Positions 9,195 to 18,499 are shown, numbered from the stretch's first letter. The stretch is 64,000 nucleotides of DNA from Phycisphaerae bacterium (GCA_016342495.1 JAEIOG010000004.1:1-64000); one strand, 5' to 3'. The notes: generated by a model from the sequence alone, not told the origin. Translations and numbers: made by a program.

Positions 9195-10595
9195 ATGTAT
9201 AATCGCAGAAATTTTCTTAAGGTAATCGCTGGTACTTCGATGTCTCTGGCGGTTTCGGGCTGTCAAGTCGGCAAAAAATTATCGGCTGAATGTCGTCGCC
9301 CCAATATTATTTACATTATGGCAGACGACTTAGGTTATGGCGACCTTGGTTGTTACGGTCAGAAAGCTATCAAGACTCCTAATATTGACAAGATGGCCGC
9401 CGAAGGCATGCTTTTTACTGATCATTATGCTGGCAATACTGTTTGTGCGCCATCTCGTTGTATTTTAATGACTGGCATGCACGGTGGCCACAGCCAGGTT
9501 CGCCGAAACAAGGAATTTAAACCTATGGGCCAGATGCCTTTGAAACCCGGCACCCAGACTGTCGCCCGTTTATTGCAAAAGGGCGGCTATAAAACCGCAC
9601 TTATCGGTAAATGGGGCCTTGGCGGACCTGATTCTGTGGGTATTCCACAAAAGCAAGGCTTTGACTATTTCTTCGGCTATCTCTGTCAGCGTCATGCCCA
9701 CAATTATTATCCCGAATTTATCTTCCGTAATGAAGAAATGATACCGCTGAAAGGCAATAAGAACTCTGTCAAAACCGAAGATGGATCAGGTATAGCCAGC
9801 GAAAGAGCCCAGTATGTCCCGGATTTGTGTATTGATGAGGTTATGAAGTTCATTGACCGCAACAGTAGCAAACCTTTCTTCCTTTATTACTCTCCGACTA
9901 TCCCTCATGCTAATAATGAAGCGGGCATCAAGGGTATGGAGGTGCCTTCACTAGGCCAATATGCCGATAAGGACTGGCCTGAACCGCAAAAAGGCTGTGC
10001 TGCGATGATCAGCCGTCTGGATCAACAGGTAGGAGATATTATAAAGAAGTTGAAAGACCTGAATCTTGATAATGATACTATTATCATGTTTACATCGGAC
10101 AATGGTCCTCATGGCGAAGGCGGCAATAACCCCAGATTCAATAAAAGTAGCGGGCCGCTGCGTGGTTTCAAGCGGGATCTCTATGATGGCGGCATTCGAG
10201 TACCTCTTATTGTTCGTTTTCCTGGTAAAGTTGCTTCGAACACTAAAACTGGCCATGTTTCAGCATTTTGGGATTTTCTTCCTACTGCCTGCGATGTAGC
10301 TGGTGTTAAAGCTCCAAGCAATATCGATGGTATAAGTTATCTGCCAACCTTGCTGGGCAAAGATAAAAAGCAGGTCCAGCATGATTATCTCTATTGGGAG
10401 TTCTATTCCAAGCGGGCCGCGCGTATGGGTAATTGGAAAGCTGTCGCAAATAGCGGCAATGGCCAGATTGAACTTTACAATCTTGAAAATGATATCGCCG
10501 AAGCCAATGATGTTGCCGGTAAGTACCCTGAAATTACCGCAAAAATGGGAAAAATCATCAAAGAAGCCCATGTCGATGCTCCGGATGCAGATTAA
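9195..10595 (+). CDS. Sulfatase (arylsulfatase/N-acetylglucosamine-6-sulfatase-like), exported
   Basis: A 466-residue formylglycine-dependent sulfatase. The signature CAPSR at 84-88 provides the cysteine converted to formylglycine; Asp44-Asp45 in IMADDLGYGD are the calcium ligands; a second active-site region appears in FTSDNGPHGEGG. The N-terminus NRRNFLKVIAGTSMSLAVSGC combines a twin-arginine-like motif with a lipobox-like SGC, so export by Tat, possibly as a lipoprotein, is likely. It probably removes sulfate esters from algal or mucin-type polysaccharides. The start has AGGAA about 9 bases upstream. The maturation enzyme (FGE or anSME) is not in the window. Substrate cannot be assigned from sequence alone. 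Confidence 0.9.
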   Translation: MYNRRNFLKVIAGTSMSLAVSGCQVGKKLSAECRRPNIIYIMADDLGYGDLGCYGQKAIKTPNIDKMAAEGMLFTDHYAGNTVCAPSRCILMTGMHGGHSQVRRNKEFKPMGQMPLKPGTQTVARLLQKGGYKTALIGKWGLGGPDSVGIPQKQGFDYFFGYLCQRHAHNYYPEFIFRNEEMIPLKGNKNSVKTEDGSGIASERAQYVPDLCIDEVMKFIDRNSSKPFFLYYSPTIPHANNEAGIKGMEVPSLGQYADKDWPEPQKGCAAMISRLDQQVGDIIKKLKDLNLDNDTIIMFTSDNGPHGEGGNNPRFNKSSGPLRGFKRDLYDGGIRVPLIVRFPGKVASNTKTGHVSAFWDFLPTACDVAGVKAPSNIDGISYLPTLLGKDKKQVQHDYLYWEFYSKRAARMGNWKAVANSGNGQIELYNLENDIAEANDVAGKYPEITAKMGKIIKEAHVDAPDAD

Positions 10596-10891
10596 TGCCA
10601 ACTTGTGAAGTGTTTTGTCGAGGGTAAAGATTAGGCCATGAGCTTAAGGTGTGGATCTATCATTATCGTCTACGCGCTGGCGTTTGTGGTTATATAGTAA
10701 CATTGCCACCCTGGTCTTCGGGGTATCGGTAGCGGCGATTGCGTGGGGATGACATTTAAGGTTTCATCCCATTTTTCTTTCCAGCAATTTTACGATTTTG
10801 GGTGGTAAAAGTGAACCGCTCATCTTTCGATGAATATAAAATAAAATTGTTGTCGACAGATTTGTTTGTATCTCGTTGTCATTTCACAGTT

Positions 10892-10900
10892 TGTGGATAA
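10892..10900 (-). promoter_or_regulatory. Perfect DnaA box
   Basis: TGTGGATAA on the plus strand, that is TTATCCACA on the minus strand, matching the DnaA consensus at all nine positions. It sits 37 bases upstream of the -35 box of dnaA. Confidence 0.7.
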
Positions 10901-10936
10901 CTTCTGGAAACGCTAGTCAAAATCCAGCTTTTTACA

Positions 10937-10965
10937 TTGACACTTTCTGTCTGTGCAGTTAGAAT
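10937..10965 (+). promoter_or_regulatory. dnaA promoter, near-consensus sigma70 type
   Basis: TTGACA at 10937-10942, 17-base spacer, TAGAAT at 10960-10965 (5 of 6). Leader of about 190 bases with two stem-loops before the TTG start of dnaA. Confidence 0.7.
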
Positions 10966-11163
10966 TCCACCTTACCCTTCAAGTTTAATGTTGGATATTA
11001 CTGTTTGTAAGATGTTTGTAGATAGGATTTTACGTTTTCATGTCGTTTTTTCCTAACAGGTGGGCCGCATTGGTTACCACTTGCACACCAGCAATGCACT
11101 TGAATCGTTTTTTATGAATTTAATCTGCCATCAGCGTGGCAGTAATATATAGAAGGAAATAAA

Positions 11164-12495
11164 TTGGCAGACGTTTTGACAGACATTTGGGATAAGGTAT
11201 TACGCCATTTTTATAAATATAATAGCAGTTGTTGGCGTAACTGGTTTGAGCAAATCGAGCCGGTTGCACTTGATAATGGTGTTTTGAGAGTCAGTGTGCC
11301 AGAACGCACCTGGCAGCAATATCTCCGTAAAACCTGCAATGATGGACTGAAACAGGCCGCCCAGAGTATCACTGGTCATCTTATCAGTCTGGAATATATT
11401 TATTCGGATAATCAGGATATTGACAAAGAAAAAGACTTTGAATATGAAGAAACTGTTGATGAAAGTCTGATGTTTTTCAATCCAGACTATACTTTTGGCA
11501 ATTTTGTCGTGGGCCCATGCAATCGTCTGGCCCATGCTGCCTGCACTGCGGTTTCAGAAGCTCCAGGTCAGGCATATAACCCCTTGTTTATCCATGGCTC
11601 TGTTGGATTGGGCAAAACTCATCTGATGCAGTCGGCCTGTCAGGAACTTCTAAAAAAGAATCCTGGCGCTACAGCAATGTATATGAGTTGCGAAACCTTC
11701 GTCAATGACTTTATTCAGGCGGTTGAAGATGGTAAATTATATGATTTTCGTTATAAGTACCGCCATGTCGATGTGCTGGTTATCGATGATATTCAGTTTT
11801 TAAGCGAAAGAGAAAGATCACAAGAAGAGTTCTTCCATACCTTCAATAGTCTTTATCAGTCTCGCAAGCAGATTATTATTTCATCAGATAGTCCGCCATC
11901 GGAAATCCCGCATCTGGAGAATCGACTGATAAGTCGGTTTAATCAAGGTTTGGTAACCCGAATTGACAAACCTTGCTATGAAACCCGCCTTGCGATTTTG
12001 CGTAAGAAGGCATTTATGCGTGGTATCAATCCACCAGACGAGGCGGTGGAGTTTATTGCCAGAAAAATCGAAAATAATACTCGCGAGCTAGAAGGGGCAT
12101 TGACCAAAGTACATGGGATGGCTATGCTGGAAGATGGTCAGATTACCCTGGAACTGGTAAGGCAGGCCCTTGGCGAAGAACCTACTCCCGCCCATCGCCA
12201 GATTTCAATTTCCCAGATTATCGATGTCGTAACTGAGCATTTTAATATCAAACTTTCGGATTTGCAAGGCAAACGTCGCAGTCGCAGCATCGCCTTTCCC
12301 CGGCAAATTTGCATGTATCTGGCCCGTGACCTGACCCGCCACAGCTTAGAAGAAATCGGCGGCTATTTCGGTGGCCGCGACCATACTACCATCCTGCATG
12401 GCTATCGCAATATCGATAAGCTCTGCGATAACGATGAAAGCACCCGCCAGTTAGTTGAAGTTCTGATGGCTAATCTGACCCAGAAACAAAACTGA
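11164..12495 (+). CDS. dnaA: Chromosomal replication initiator protein DnaA
   Basis: A 443-residue DnaA. Domain I is about residues 1-75, a short acidic domain II follows, and domain III is an AAA+ ATPase with Walker A GSVGLGKT at 145-152 and Walker B VLVIDD at 204-209. Domain IV contains the DNA-binding signature GGYFGGRDHTTILHGYRNI near the C-terminus. It binds DnaA boxes and opens the origin. The start codon is TTG; AGAAGGA lies about 7 bases upstream, which supports it. dnaN, recF and gyrB do not follow, unlike the classic dnaA-dnaN order; the next gene is an unrelated radical SAM protein. A near-consensus promoter and a perfect DnaA box upstream suggest autoregulation. Confidence 0.95.
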   Translation: MADVLTDIWDKVLRHFYKYNSSCWRNWFEQIEPVALDNGVLRVSVPERTWQQYLRKTCNDGLKQAAQSITGHLISLEYIYSDNQDIDKEKDFEYEETVDESLMFFNPDYTFGNFVVGPCNRLAHAACTAVSEAPGQAYNPLFIHGSVGLGKTHLMQSACQELLKKNPGATAMYMSCETFVNDFIQAVEDGKLYDFRYKYRHVDVLVIDDIQFLSERERSQEEFFHTFNSLYQSRKQIIISSDSPPSEIPHLENRLISRFNQGLVTRIDKPCYETRLAILRKKAFMRGINPPDEAVEFIARKIENNTRELEGALTKVHGMAMLEDGQITLELVRQALGEEPTPAHRQISISQIIDVVTEHFNIKLSDLQGKRRSRSIAFPRQICMYLARDLTRHSLEEIGGYFGGRDHTTILHGYRNIDKLCDNDESTRQLVEVLMANLTQKQN

Positions 12496-12759
12496 AATCC
12501 GTTAATCAAGCTGGTGTTTTTAAGGCATCTAAAAATTCAAAAGCAATTACTAGAGATGCCCTATAGCCAACAACCGGTCGGTGGGGTTATCTTGGTCTGC
12601 AATTTCAAGACTATTACCTGGCATGGATGATTTGCCTTTTTCTGAATGAAAGCATACAATAGTATTGAGGCAATTCATGTAACCCTAGTTTGATAATCCT
12701 TTTTATTGATATACACCTAAAGCTTAATTTCCAGCCGAAAAGGACAGGGGAAATGCTTT

Positions 12760-14148
12760 ATGAGGCTATATCTTATTAATCCATCCAACCCTCTTGTTAG
12801 TATTGTAAATGTCAAAGAGAGTCGCTGGAATCGTTATCGGGTTTGGAAACCGCTGGGGCTTATGGTTTTAGCTGGTTTAACGCCGCCATCGTGGGATATT
12901 TCTATTATAGATGAGAATCTTGGCTTGCCAGAGTATTTATCTTTGCCTCGACCTGATCTGGTCGGTATCACTGCTTTTACATCTCAGGCTAATCGTGCCT
13001 ATGAAATTGCCAGGGTATTTCATGATATGGGTGTTCCGGTTATTATGGGTGGTATCCATGCAACTATGTGTCAAAGCGAAGTTGCCGAATATGCCGATGC
13101 AATTGTAACCGGTGAAGCCGATGGTATCTGGCCTGAGGTTCTGACCGATTTTGAACAGGGCAAACTCAAAGCTCATTATGATGGCGCTTATGCCGAAATA
13201 GATAAAGTTCCTTTTGCCCGCCATGATCTGTTAGCAGGTAAATACGCATTAGGAGCTATTCAGAGTACCCGAGGTTGTCCGTTGAACTGCAGTTTTTGCA
13301 GTGTTACCGCCTTTAACGGTGCCCGATATCGCCAAAGACCTATAGATGATGTTGTTGCTGAATTCAAACTGATATGCGAAAAAAGGGTATTGGTTGTAGA
13401 TGATAATCTCATTGGAACAAAACCCGAACATATAGAACGTGCCAAAGATATGTTTAGGGCGATGATAAAAGCCGACCTTAAAAAAGAATGGGTAGCTCAG
13501 GCTACCATTAATTTTGCCGATAATGAAGAACTGATGTCTCTAGCGGCACAAGCAGGATGTCGAGGGGTGTTTATTGGCTTTGAATCACCTTCAGCAGAAG
13601 GGCTTTATGAGATTGGCAAAAAATTTAATATTATTAAAAATCGTAATTTCCGTGAATCTGTGCGTCGTTTGCAAAAACATAATATTCTGGTGGTAGGCTC
13701 GTTTATTATTGGTTTGGATATTGATGATGCCGGAATTGGCAAGCGTATTGCCACTGTAGCTAGGCAATATGGTTTGGACAATCTCAACGTTTTGTTTTTG
13801 ACACCATTGCCAGGTACCAGATTATGGGATCAGATGGTGTCGCAGGAGCGACTTGCCCTGAGTAACTTTCCACAAGATTGGAAATATTACACACTGACAT
13901 TCCCGGTAGCTAAGTACAAACATTTGTCGCTGGACGATATTATTGAAGAAATGACTGGTTGTGACCGGGGTTTTTATTCAATACCACGTATTTTGCAAAG
14001 AACATTGATAAACCTGCTACATCGTCGTCAGCCATTGATCAGCTTCATTGGCAATCTGTCTTATCGGCGGAATCTAAAATTAAATGATAAAGCCTATGCT
14101 AGCCTGAAAGTATACCTGTCCCAGAGTAAAACTGCTCATGCTGATTAA
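12760..14148 (+). CDS. B12-binding domain radical SAM protein
   Basis: A 462-residue protein of the cobalamin-dependent radical SAM class. Residues about 1-130 form a Rossmann-like B12-binding domain with PDLVGITAFTSQANRAYEIA and VIMGGIHATMC; as is common in this class a strict DxHxxG motif is not evident. The radical SAM cluster CxxxCxxC is Cys173, Cys177 and Cys180 in RGCPLNCSFC. The C-terminal 70 residues are hydrophobic-basic. Members methylate or rearrange unactivated carbons in lipids, hopanoids or secondary metabolites; the substrate here is unknown. The gene stands alone between dnaA and a small membrane protein. The ATG start has GGGGAAA about 8 bases upstream. Confidence 0.85.
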   Translation: MRLYLINPSNPLVSIVNVKESRWNRYRVWKPLGLMVLAGLTPPSWDISIIDENLGLPEYLSLPRPDLVGITAFTSQANRAYEIARVFHDMGVPVIMGGIHATMCQSEVAEYADAIVTGEADGIWPEVLTDFEQGKLKAHYDGAYAEIDKVPFARHDLLAGKYALGAIQSTRGCPLNCSFCSVTAFNGARYRQRPIDDVVAEFKLICEKRVLVVDDNLIGTKPEHIERAKDMFRAMIKADLKKEWVAQATINFADNEELMSLAAQAGCRGVFIGFESPSAEGLYEIGKKFNIIKNRNFRESVRRLQKHNILVVGSFIIGLDIDDAGIGKRIATVARQYGLDNLNVLFLTPLPGTRLWDQMVSQERLALSNFPQDWKYYTLTFPVAKYKHLSLDDIIEEMTGCDRGFYSIPRILQRTLINLLHRRQPLISFIGNLSYRRNLKLNDKAYASLKVYLSQSKTAHAD

Positions 14149-14181
14149 AAACCGCAGTAATATTGCTGTTTTTAAGGTTTT

Positions 14182-14838
14182 TTGCAGGTTTTAGCCGAAA
14201 AATATGGTATGGCTAAGATAACCATCACAAAACCAACAAAGCCCCCAGTGCTGAGGAAATCAACTGACGAAAATAAATTATTGAGTCAGATGCGTTATCC
14301 CTTACCATCTCAAAGAGCCAAACAGCAAGCTCAATTAGCAGCAAAAAAACGTAGTGAAAAGAAAATATATCGCGAAAAAATTAAAAAAAATATAGTAATG
14401 GCTTTTCTGGCATTATTAGTCGCAACGGTATTTTTCATTTTTATGTTTTCTGGCAATATTTTTAAGGCAAAGCCATGGCAGATGTTTGCCGCGGCTGAGC
14501 CTACCAGAGAAATTGAACTTTGTAAGCAAATGGGATGTGATAATACCAAAGGTTTTGATAAGCATGTCAGGTTCATTGTGTCAGTTTATGCTCTGGCCAA
14601 AGAAGGAAAGCAAGACCAGCTCGACAAACTTGTCAAAAGTAATGACTTGACAGTAAAAGATGCTGTTCGGGAAGTAATTTCTTCTGCCAGTTTTGCCCAG
14701 ATACAAGATCCACGTAAAAACGAGATTGCCGAAATGATTTCTGCCAGAATCAAAGCAATTACCGGCCAGGATATGACCGAAAAGATACTTTTTCCTGAAT
14801 GGGAGCATCGTTTACCTAAAGATATTCTAGTGAAATAG
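14182..14838 (+). CDS. Small single-pass membrane protein, function unknown
   Basis: I do not recognise this protein. It has a Lys/Arg-rich, Gln-rich N-terminal part (to about residue 68), one clear membrane segment VMAFLALLVATVFFIFMFSG (about 73-92) and a soluble C-terminal domain of about 125 residues rich in Lys, Asp and Ala that is predicted to lie outside the cytoplasm by the positive-inside rule. The start is uncertain: TTG at 14182 has AAGG five bases upstream, while ATG at 14209 gives MAKITITKP and no good site. It lies 33 bases after the radical SAM gene, so co-transcription is possible, though a weak near-palindrome sits in the gap. Confidence 0.6.
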   Translation: MQVLAEKYGMAKITITKPTKPPVLRKSTDENKLLSQMRYPLPSQRAKQQAQLAAKKRSEKKIYREKIKKNIVMAFLALLVATVFFIFMFSGNIFKAKPWQMFAAAEPTREIELCKQMGCDNTKGFDKHVRFIVSVYALAKEGKQDQLDKLVKSNDLTVKDAVREVISSASFAQIQDPRKNEIAEMISARIKAITGQDMTEKILFPEWEHRLPKDILVK

Positions 14839-14960
14839 ACTTTGGTTTTTTAGTGAAAATGGCTTAGTATTGATTATGCCGAAACTCGGGCGGTATTATC
14901 GGTCCTGCCAATAAGAGTCGGCAAACTTTAAAATAATATGCAAAAAACTAAAGATAATCT

Positions 14961-14988
14961 TTGTTAATAGCCGAAAAATCATTATAAT
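14961..14988 (+). promoter_or_regulatory. Candidate sigma70-type promoter
   Basis: TTGTTA at 14961-14966, 16-base spacer, perfect TATAAT at 14983-14988, about 95 bases before the start of the pseudo-amidase gene. Confidence 0.45.
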
Positions 14989-15083
14989 CCTTACTGTTGA
15001 CACAGGCATAATGGAAGTCTGGTCGCTATTGAAGTGGGTCAGTAGTTTGGAAGTCTTTTTTTAATTTTTTACCCTTAGCATGG

Positions 15084-15623
15084 ATGGATATTATGGCTGG
15101 TCATGGAAGATCATATACAGTATTAGCTTTGCTATTAGTCTCGATGGGATTTGGGACAATAGTTTTAATGAAACTTGAAGGCAAACCTTTTAAGCCTATG
15201 CCTTACAGCTTGTCCAGTCAGACTCGACAGACTCAAAATGTCGGAAGCATACTAAGTACTAATCAGGATATAAAAGTTGAAGACTGGAGTCAGATAGAAG
15301 TTGTTTTGGCTTCATCGGATAAATATCAGGGTCAGGAAGATGCTCTTCGCAATAATCTTAGCAACCAATATCATTTTGTTGTCAGCAATGGCTTTTTTGG
15401 TGCTGATGGCCAGATATTCCGCACTCGTTGCTGGTCTAATCAGAGTCTATGTAAATCAAACTATAGTTTTGATGATACCCGCAAGACTATCCGTATTTGT
15501 GTATTAAGTAGTAGTGATTGTCCCAAAGGTACAGCCAATCAATATCGAAGACTAGAAGAATTAGTGAGTACTTTGACAAATTATTATGATATAGAGAAAG
15601 ACAATGTCATACCAGCAGTGTAG
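15084..15623 (+). CDS. Membrane-anchored amidase_2/PGRP-like protein lacking metal ligands
   Basis: A 179-residue protein with an N-terminal membrane anchor or uncleaved signal (residues about 10-28). Residues 65-179 follow the plan of the zinc-dependent N-acetylmuramoyl-L-alanine amidase / peptidoglycan-recognition fold: WSQIEVVLASS at the usual WxxIVIHHS strand, then YHFVVSNGFFGADGQIFRTRCW, then TIRICVLSS and a final helix LEELVSTLTNYYDIEKDNVI. The histidines that normally bind zinc (HH after the first strand and the H of the later AH motif) are absent, so it is probably not an active hydrolase and may bind peptidoglycan. The family call is by pattern only and could be wrong. ATG at 15093, preceded by GGATGGAT, is an alternative start. 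Terminator follows. Confidence 0.5.
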   Translation: MDIMAGHGRSYTVLALLLVSMGFGTIVLMKLEGKPFKPMPYSLSSQTRQTQNVGSILSTNQDIKVEDWSQIEVVLASSDKYQGQEDALRNNLSNQYHFVVSNGFFGADGQIFRTRCWSNQSLCKSNYSFDDTRKTIRICVLSSSDCPKGTANQYRRLEELVSTLTNYYDIEKDNVIPAV

Positions 15624-15669
15624 AAAGATATTGTCTGGGTTGACATCTGAGTTTTGATATAAAATTATA

Positions 15670-15698
15670 GGGCGACAATAAAAATGTCGCCTTTTTTT
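15670..15698 (+). terminator. Strong terminator after the pseudo-amidase gene
   Basis: Stem GGCGACA / TGTCGCC (15671-15691) with a 7-base A-rich loop, then seven T residues. Confidence 0.9.
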
Positions 15699-16277
15699 GT
15701 GGGTTTTAGTATTAATGAAAACGTTATTGTGTCTAAGTTGTTGATTAGTATGTGTTTAAGTTTTTTGATATTGGGTTTTTATTTGGTTTACTGCATGAGA
15801 TAGCGTTATAATAAAAAACTAAAAACCCTTGTAAAAGCTTTGATTTTATTATATTATTATGATGAAAAGTAGAAACTTTGCTGTTTGATTGACCATGATT
15901 GGCGTTAAACGAGGTCGACAGAGATATCTGTCTGTTATGTACAGAGAGTTTGAAAATTATTATTACTTCCGATGGCAATTATAAAATTTCCGCAATTATC
16001 CTGCCTGAACTCTCCTGAAATTACAGAAATGATGTTTTTTGTCAATTCTCTTGGTTTTTCATGCTATTTTGTGATCAATTAACACCTGCAAAGGCTAAAT
16101 GGTATTTGTTTGTCTATAATTATGGTAATAATGTCATTCTTTGAACGTTATACCAGACTGATATTACAAATATTGTAATCCACAAAATGGAATATTGGAA
16201 AAATTATTGAAGTATGCTTTGAAAATAACCAATCAGGTTAAAGCATAATTTGAGCAAACAGGAGAATTCCAGTAATA
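15699..16277. other. A+T-rich intergenic region
   Basis: About 580 bases with no supportable gene. The only structure I see is a small perfect stem GACAGA/TCTGTC around GATA at 15917-15932, without a T run. A weak promoter-like pair (TTGAAA at 16219, CATAAT at 16244, 19-base spacer) precedes the kinase gene. Confidence 0.5.
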
Positions 16278-17150
16278 GTGCTTGATGTAAGTGGTAACAA
16301 ATTAACAGATACGCCTCCAATGTTTGCTGGCTGGGAACCAGTTAAAAAACTTGGCACCGGTGCAGCCAGCACTATCTATCAGGTTCGCAATGTCGAAACT
16401 GGTCAGATGCGTGCTTTGAAGTATGTGATGCGTAAGGATGGCGAAGACAAAAGAATGATCGATCAGGTCGAGGCCGAATTTGATGTAGCCAGCAAGATAG
16501 ATCATCCTTATATTCGCAAGGTGTATGAAATCAAACGTATTCGCAAGATGTTAGCGTGTCGCGAAGTGATAATGCTGATGGAATTTTGTCCTGGCATATC
16601 ACTGGAGCAGGGTCCAAGCCATTCTTTGCTGGATCTGCTTTTGGTGTTCCGCATGGTGGCAAATGCGATACATGGAATGCATCAGGCAGGTTTTATCCAT
16701 TGCGACTTAAAACCGAACAATATAATTATTGCTGAAAATGGTGGCATAAAAGTCATTGATCTGGGTCAAAGTTGTGCTGTTGGTACGGTGAAAACCCGCA
16801 TTCAGGGCACACCTGATTATATAGCACCAGAGCAGGTTAAACGCCGTCCACTTAGTCGCCAGACTGATATATTTAATCTGGGCGCTACGATTTACTGGGC
16901 TTTAACTGGTAAGAATATTCCAACGATGATCCCCAAGCACCAGACGGCAGGATCAATTACCGTTGAAAAAAATGTTCCGCCACCACCAAGCCCCAACGAA
17001 TTAAAACCTAAGATTCCTGTCGGTGTTTCAAATTTGGTAATGGAATGTATCCGCAAAAAACCTATTGACAGACCCAAAGATATGCCGGAAGTTATAGCTC
17101 GACTTGATTTGTTAATACACATGATTGCCAGCGGAAAATCACTGAAATAG
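16278..17150 (+). CDS. Hanks-type Ser/Thr protein kinase
   Basis: A 290-residue cytosolic kinase consisting of little more than the catalytic domain. Seen motifs: glycine loop GTGAAS (26-31), the ATP-binding lysine K48 in ALKYV, catalytic loop HCDLKPNN (141-148, Asp143), the magnesium loop as DLG (161-163, in place of DFG), and GTPDYIAPEQ. There is no transmembrane helix or PASTA/sensor domain, so its input must come from a partner. The 9-base gap to the phosphatase gene indicates one operon; the FHA protein at 18736 is a plausible reader of its phosphothreonine products. The start is uncertain: GTG at 16278 has AGGAG about 14 bases upstream; the first internal ATG is codon 15. Confidence 0.9.
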   Translation: MLDVSGNKLTDTPPMFAGWEPVKKLGTGAASTIYQVRNVETGQMRALKYVMRKDGEDKRMIDQVEAEFDVASKIDHPYIRKVYEIKRIRKMLACREVIMLMEFCPGISLEQGPSHSLLDLLLVFRMVANAIHGMHQAGFIHCDLKPNNIIIAENGGIKVIDLGQSCAVGTVKTRIQGTPDYIAPEQVKRRPLSRQTDIFNLGATIYWALTGKNIPTMIPKHQTAGSITVEKNVPPPPSPNELKPKIPVGVSNLVMECIRKKPIDRPKDMPEVIARLDLLIHMIASGKSLK

Positions 17151-17159
17151 GTTTTGTCC

Positions 17160-18011
17160 ATGAACAGTCAGGAAATAATAAATATTTTTCAGCAGGCATC
17201 CAGAGCTAATGTTGAAAACATCAATCGCTTTGGCAATGTTATTAAATTAAATGGCCCTGGTAAGGTGGTTGTAAGCGGAGATGTGCATGGCCATGATCGC
17301 AATTTTGAGAGACTTGTTTGCACAGCGGCGATGGATTCGGATGTTAATAATCATTTAATAGCCCATGAATTAATTCATTGTAATGAACCAGTCAGTGCGA
17401 CAATGTGCCATTCGTATAAATTATTGCTGGAAGCGGCCATGCTTAAAATCCGCTATCCCAATCAATTCCATTTTTTAATGGGCAATCATGCGATGGCCCA
17501 GATTACTCAGGATGAGGTCCTGAAAAACGGCCAGCCCATGGTTCGGTCGTTTAATGCTGGAATTGAGGATGTTTTTGGTTCTGACGCCAAAGCTGTTTAC
17601 GAAGCAATGCAGGTTTTTTTGATGACACTGCCGATTGCCTGTCGTACCAATAATAAAATATGGATGAGTCATTCACTACCAGCGATGCGAAATTTAGCTG
17701 CTTTTGACAGCAGTATTTTCGATGAACCGATTACCTTGGATGTTTTAAAAAATAATCGTTCATTGCGAGCATTAATCTGGGACCGGCGACATTGTTCCGA
17801 TTGTGTTGAGCAATTACAACAAATGTGGGATATCGAGGCTTTTGTAGTGGGCCATCAGCCTCAGGTCCATGGATGCTGCAAGTTGCAAAAAGGTTTGATT
17901 GTTATTGCCAGCGACCATAATCATGGCTGTTTCTTGGAATTTCAGTTAGATTTTGACTACAAGGCAGATGATTTATTTGCTTTGGTCAAGCCTTTAGCCT
18001 CGATTGCATGA
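17160..18011 (+). CDS. Metallophosphoesterase, PPP-type phosphatase-like
   Basis: A 283-residue calcineurin-like phosphoesterase. Metal-binding motifs GDVHGHDRN (about 40-48) and MGNHA (about 107-111) are clear, and two later histidines occur in VVGHQPQVHG and SDHNHG. The usual GDxVDRG motif of PPP phosphatases is replaced by a region reading HELIHCNEP, so metal binding or substrate choice may differ. Lying 9 bases after a Ser/Thr kinase gene, it most likely reverses that kinase. ATG at 17160 is chosen because AGG lies 8 bases upstream; a TTG two codons earlier is also open. Confidence 0.82.
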   Translation: MNSQEIINIFQQASRANVENINRFGNVIKLNGPGKVVVSGDVHGHDRNFERLVCTAAMDSDVNNHLIAHELIHCNEPVSATMCHSYKLLLEAAMLKIRYPNQFHFLMGNHAMAQITQDEVLKNGQPMVRSFNAGIEDVFGSDAKAVYEAMQVFLMTLPIACRTNNKIWMSHSLPAMRNLAAFDSSIFDEPITLDVLKNNRSLRALIWDRRHCSDCVEQLQQMWDIEAFVVGHQPQVHGCCKLQKGLIVIASDHNHGCFLEFQLDFDYKADDLFALVKPLASIA

Positions 18012-18146
18012 TGATATTCAAAGTGGAATTCATTAGTTTTGTGGCTGAGAAAGTTTAATTTCATTAGTGAAATTTGTGATAAAATCTGTTAAAATACTTC
18101 GACTTTAACCGATTTAATTGATTTTTTTGTTTAAGAGGAAAATAAG

Positions 18147-18455
18147 ATGCGTAAAACAGCACTGATTTTAGCAATGATAATAATGGCAGCTATATTTGCT
18201 TCATGCAAAAAAAACGAGCCAAAAGCTGGCCCTATCAGCTATGATCCAGCGATAGACGGGATAAACGTTCGTATAGCTACCCCGATGAGCCCTAAAACTG
18301 TAGAGCTTATAAATAGAAGAGGTGGTGCGGTAAAGCCTTCGGATATGATAACAGATGTTAATGAAGTTCCGGCAGCTCCTGTGGCAATACCAGAAGATAC
18401 TGGTATGGGTGATGGCGGTATGGGCATGGGTAATCCCGGAGATCCTAATTCGTAA
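18147..18455 (+). CDS. Small lipoprotein, function unknown
   Basis: A 102-residue protein with a lipoprotein signal: hydrophobic segment TALILAMIIMAAIFASC with lipobox FASC and acylated Cys20. The mature part is short, Pro/Ala/Gly-rich and ends in a Gly-Met-rich tail (MGDGGMGMGNPGDP), suggesting a disordered envelope protein. AGAGGAA upstream supports the ATG start. It sits between the kinase-phosphatase pair and the FHA gene and is closed by a terminator; whether it is part of that signalling set is not known. Confidence 0.65.
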   Translation: MRKTALILAMIIMAAIFASCKKNEPKAGPISYDPAIDGINVRIATPMSPKTVELINRRGGAVKPSDMITDVNEVPAAPVAIPEDTGMGDGGMGMGNPGDPNS

Positions 18456-18499
18456 AAAATGATACAAGTTATTGATTTGTAGATACTTATAGTATTTTA

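Larger units (their letters stand above)
10596..11163. other. dnaA upstream region, candidate replication origin
   Basis: A 568-base non-coding gap before dnaA. It contains a perfect DnaA box TGTGGATAA at 10892-10900 in an A+T-rich stretch (about 10850-11060) and a weaker match TGTAGATAG near 11018, plus the dnaA promoter and two stem-loops: arms GCATTG/CAATGC at 11067-11097 and CTGCCA/TGGCAG at 11125-11142. One perfect box is few for an origin, so this may only be DnaA autoregulation. Also a weak terminator-like stem (GGGATGA/TCATCCC then ATTTTTCTTT) at 10746-10780 that could serve the sulfatase gene. Confidence 0.35.

Noticed and set aside
12496-12570. Terminator after dnaA from the GGCATCT/AGATGCC inverted repeat
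   Set aside because: The loop is about 25 bases and no T run follows.
15745-15978. 77-codon minus-strand open frame in the gap before the kinase gene
   Set aside because: A+T-rich chance frame with no start signal or family resemblance.
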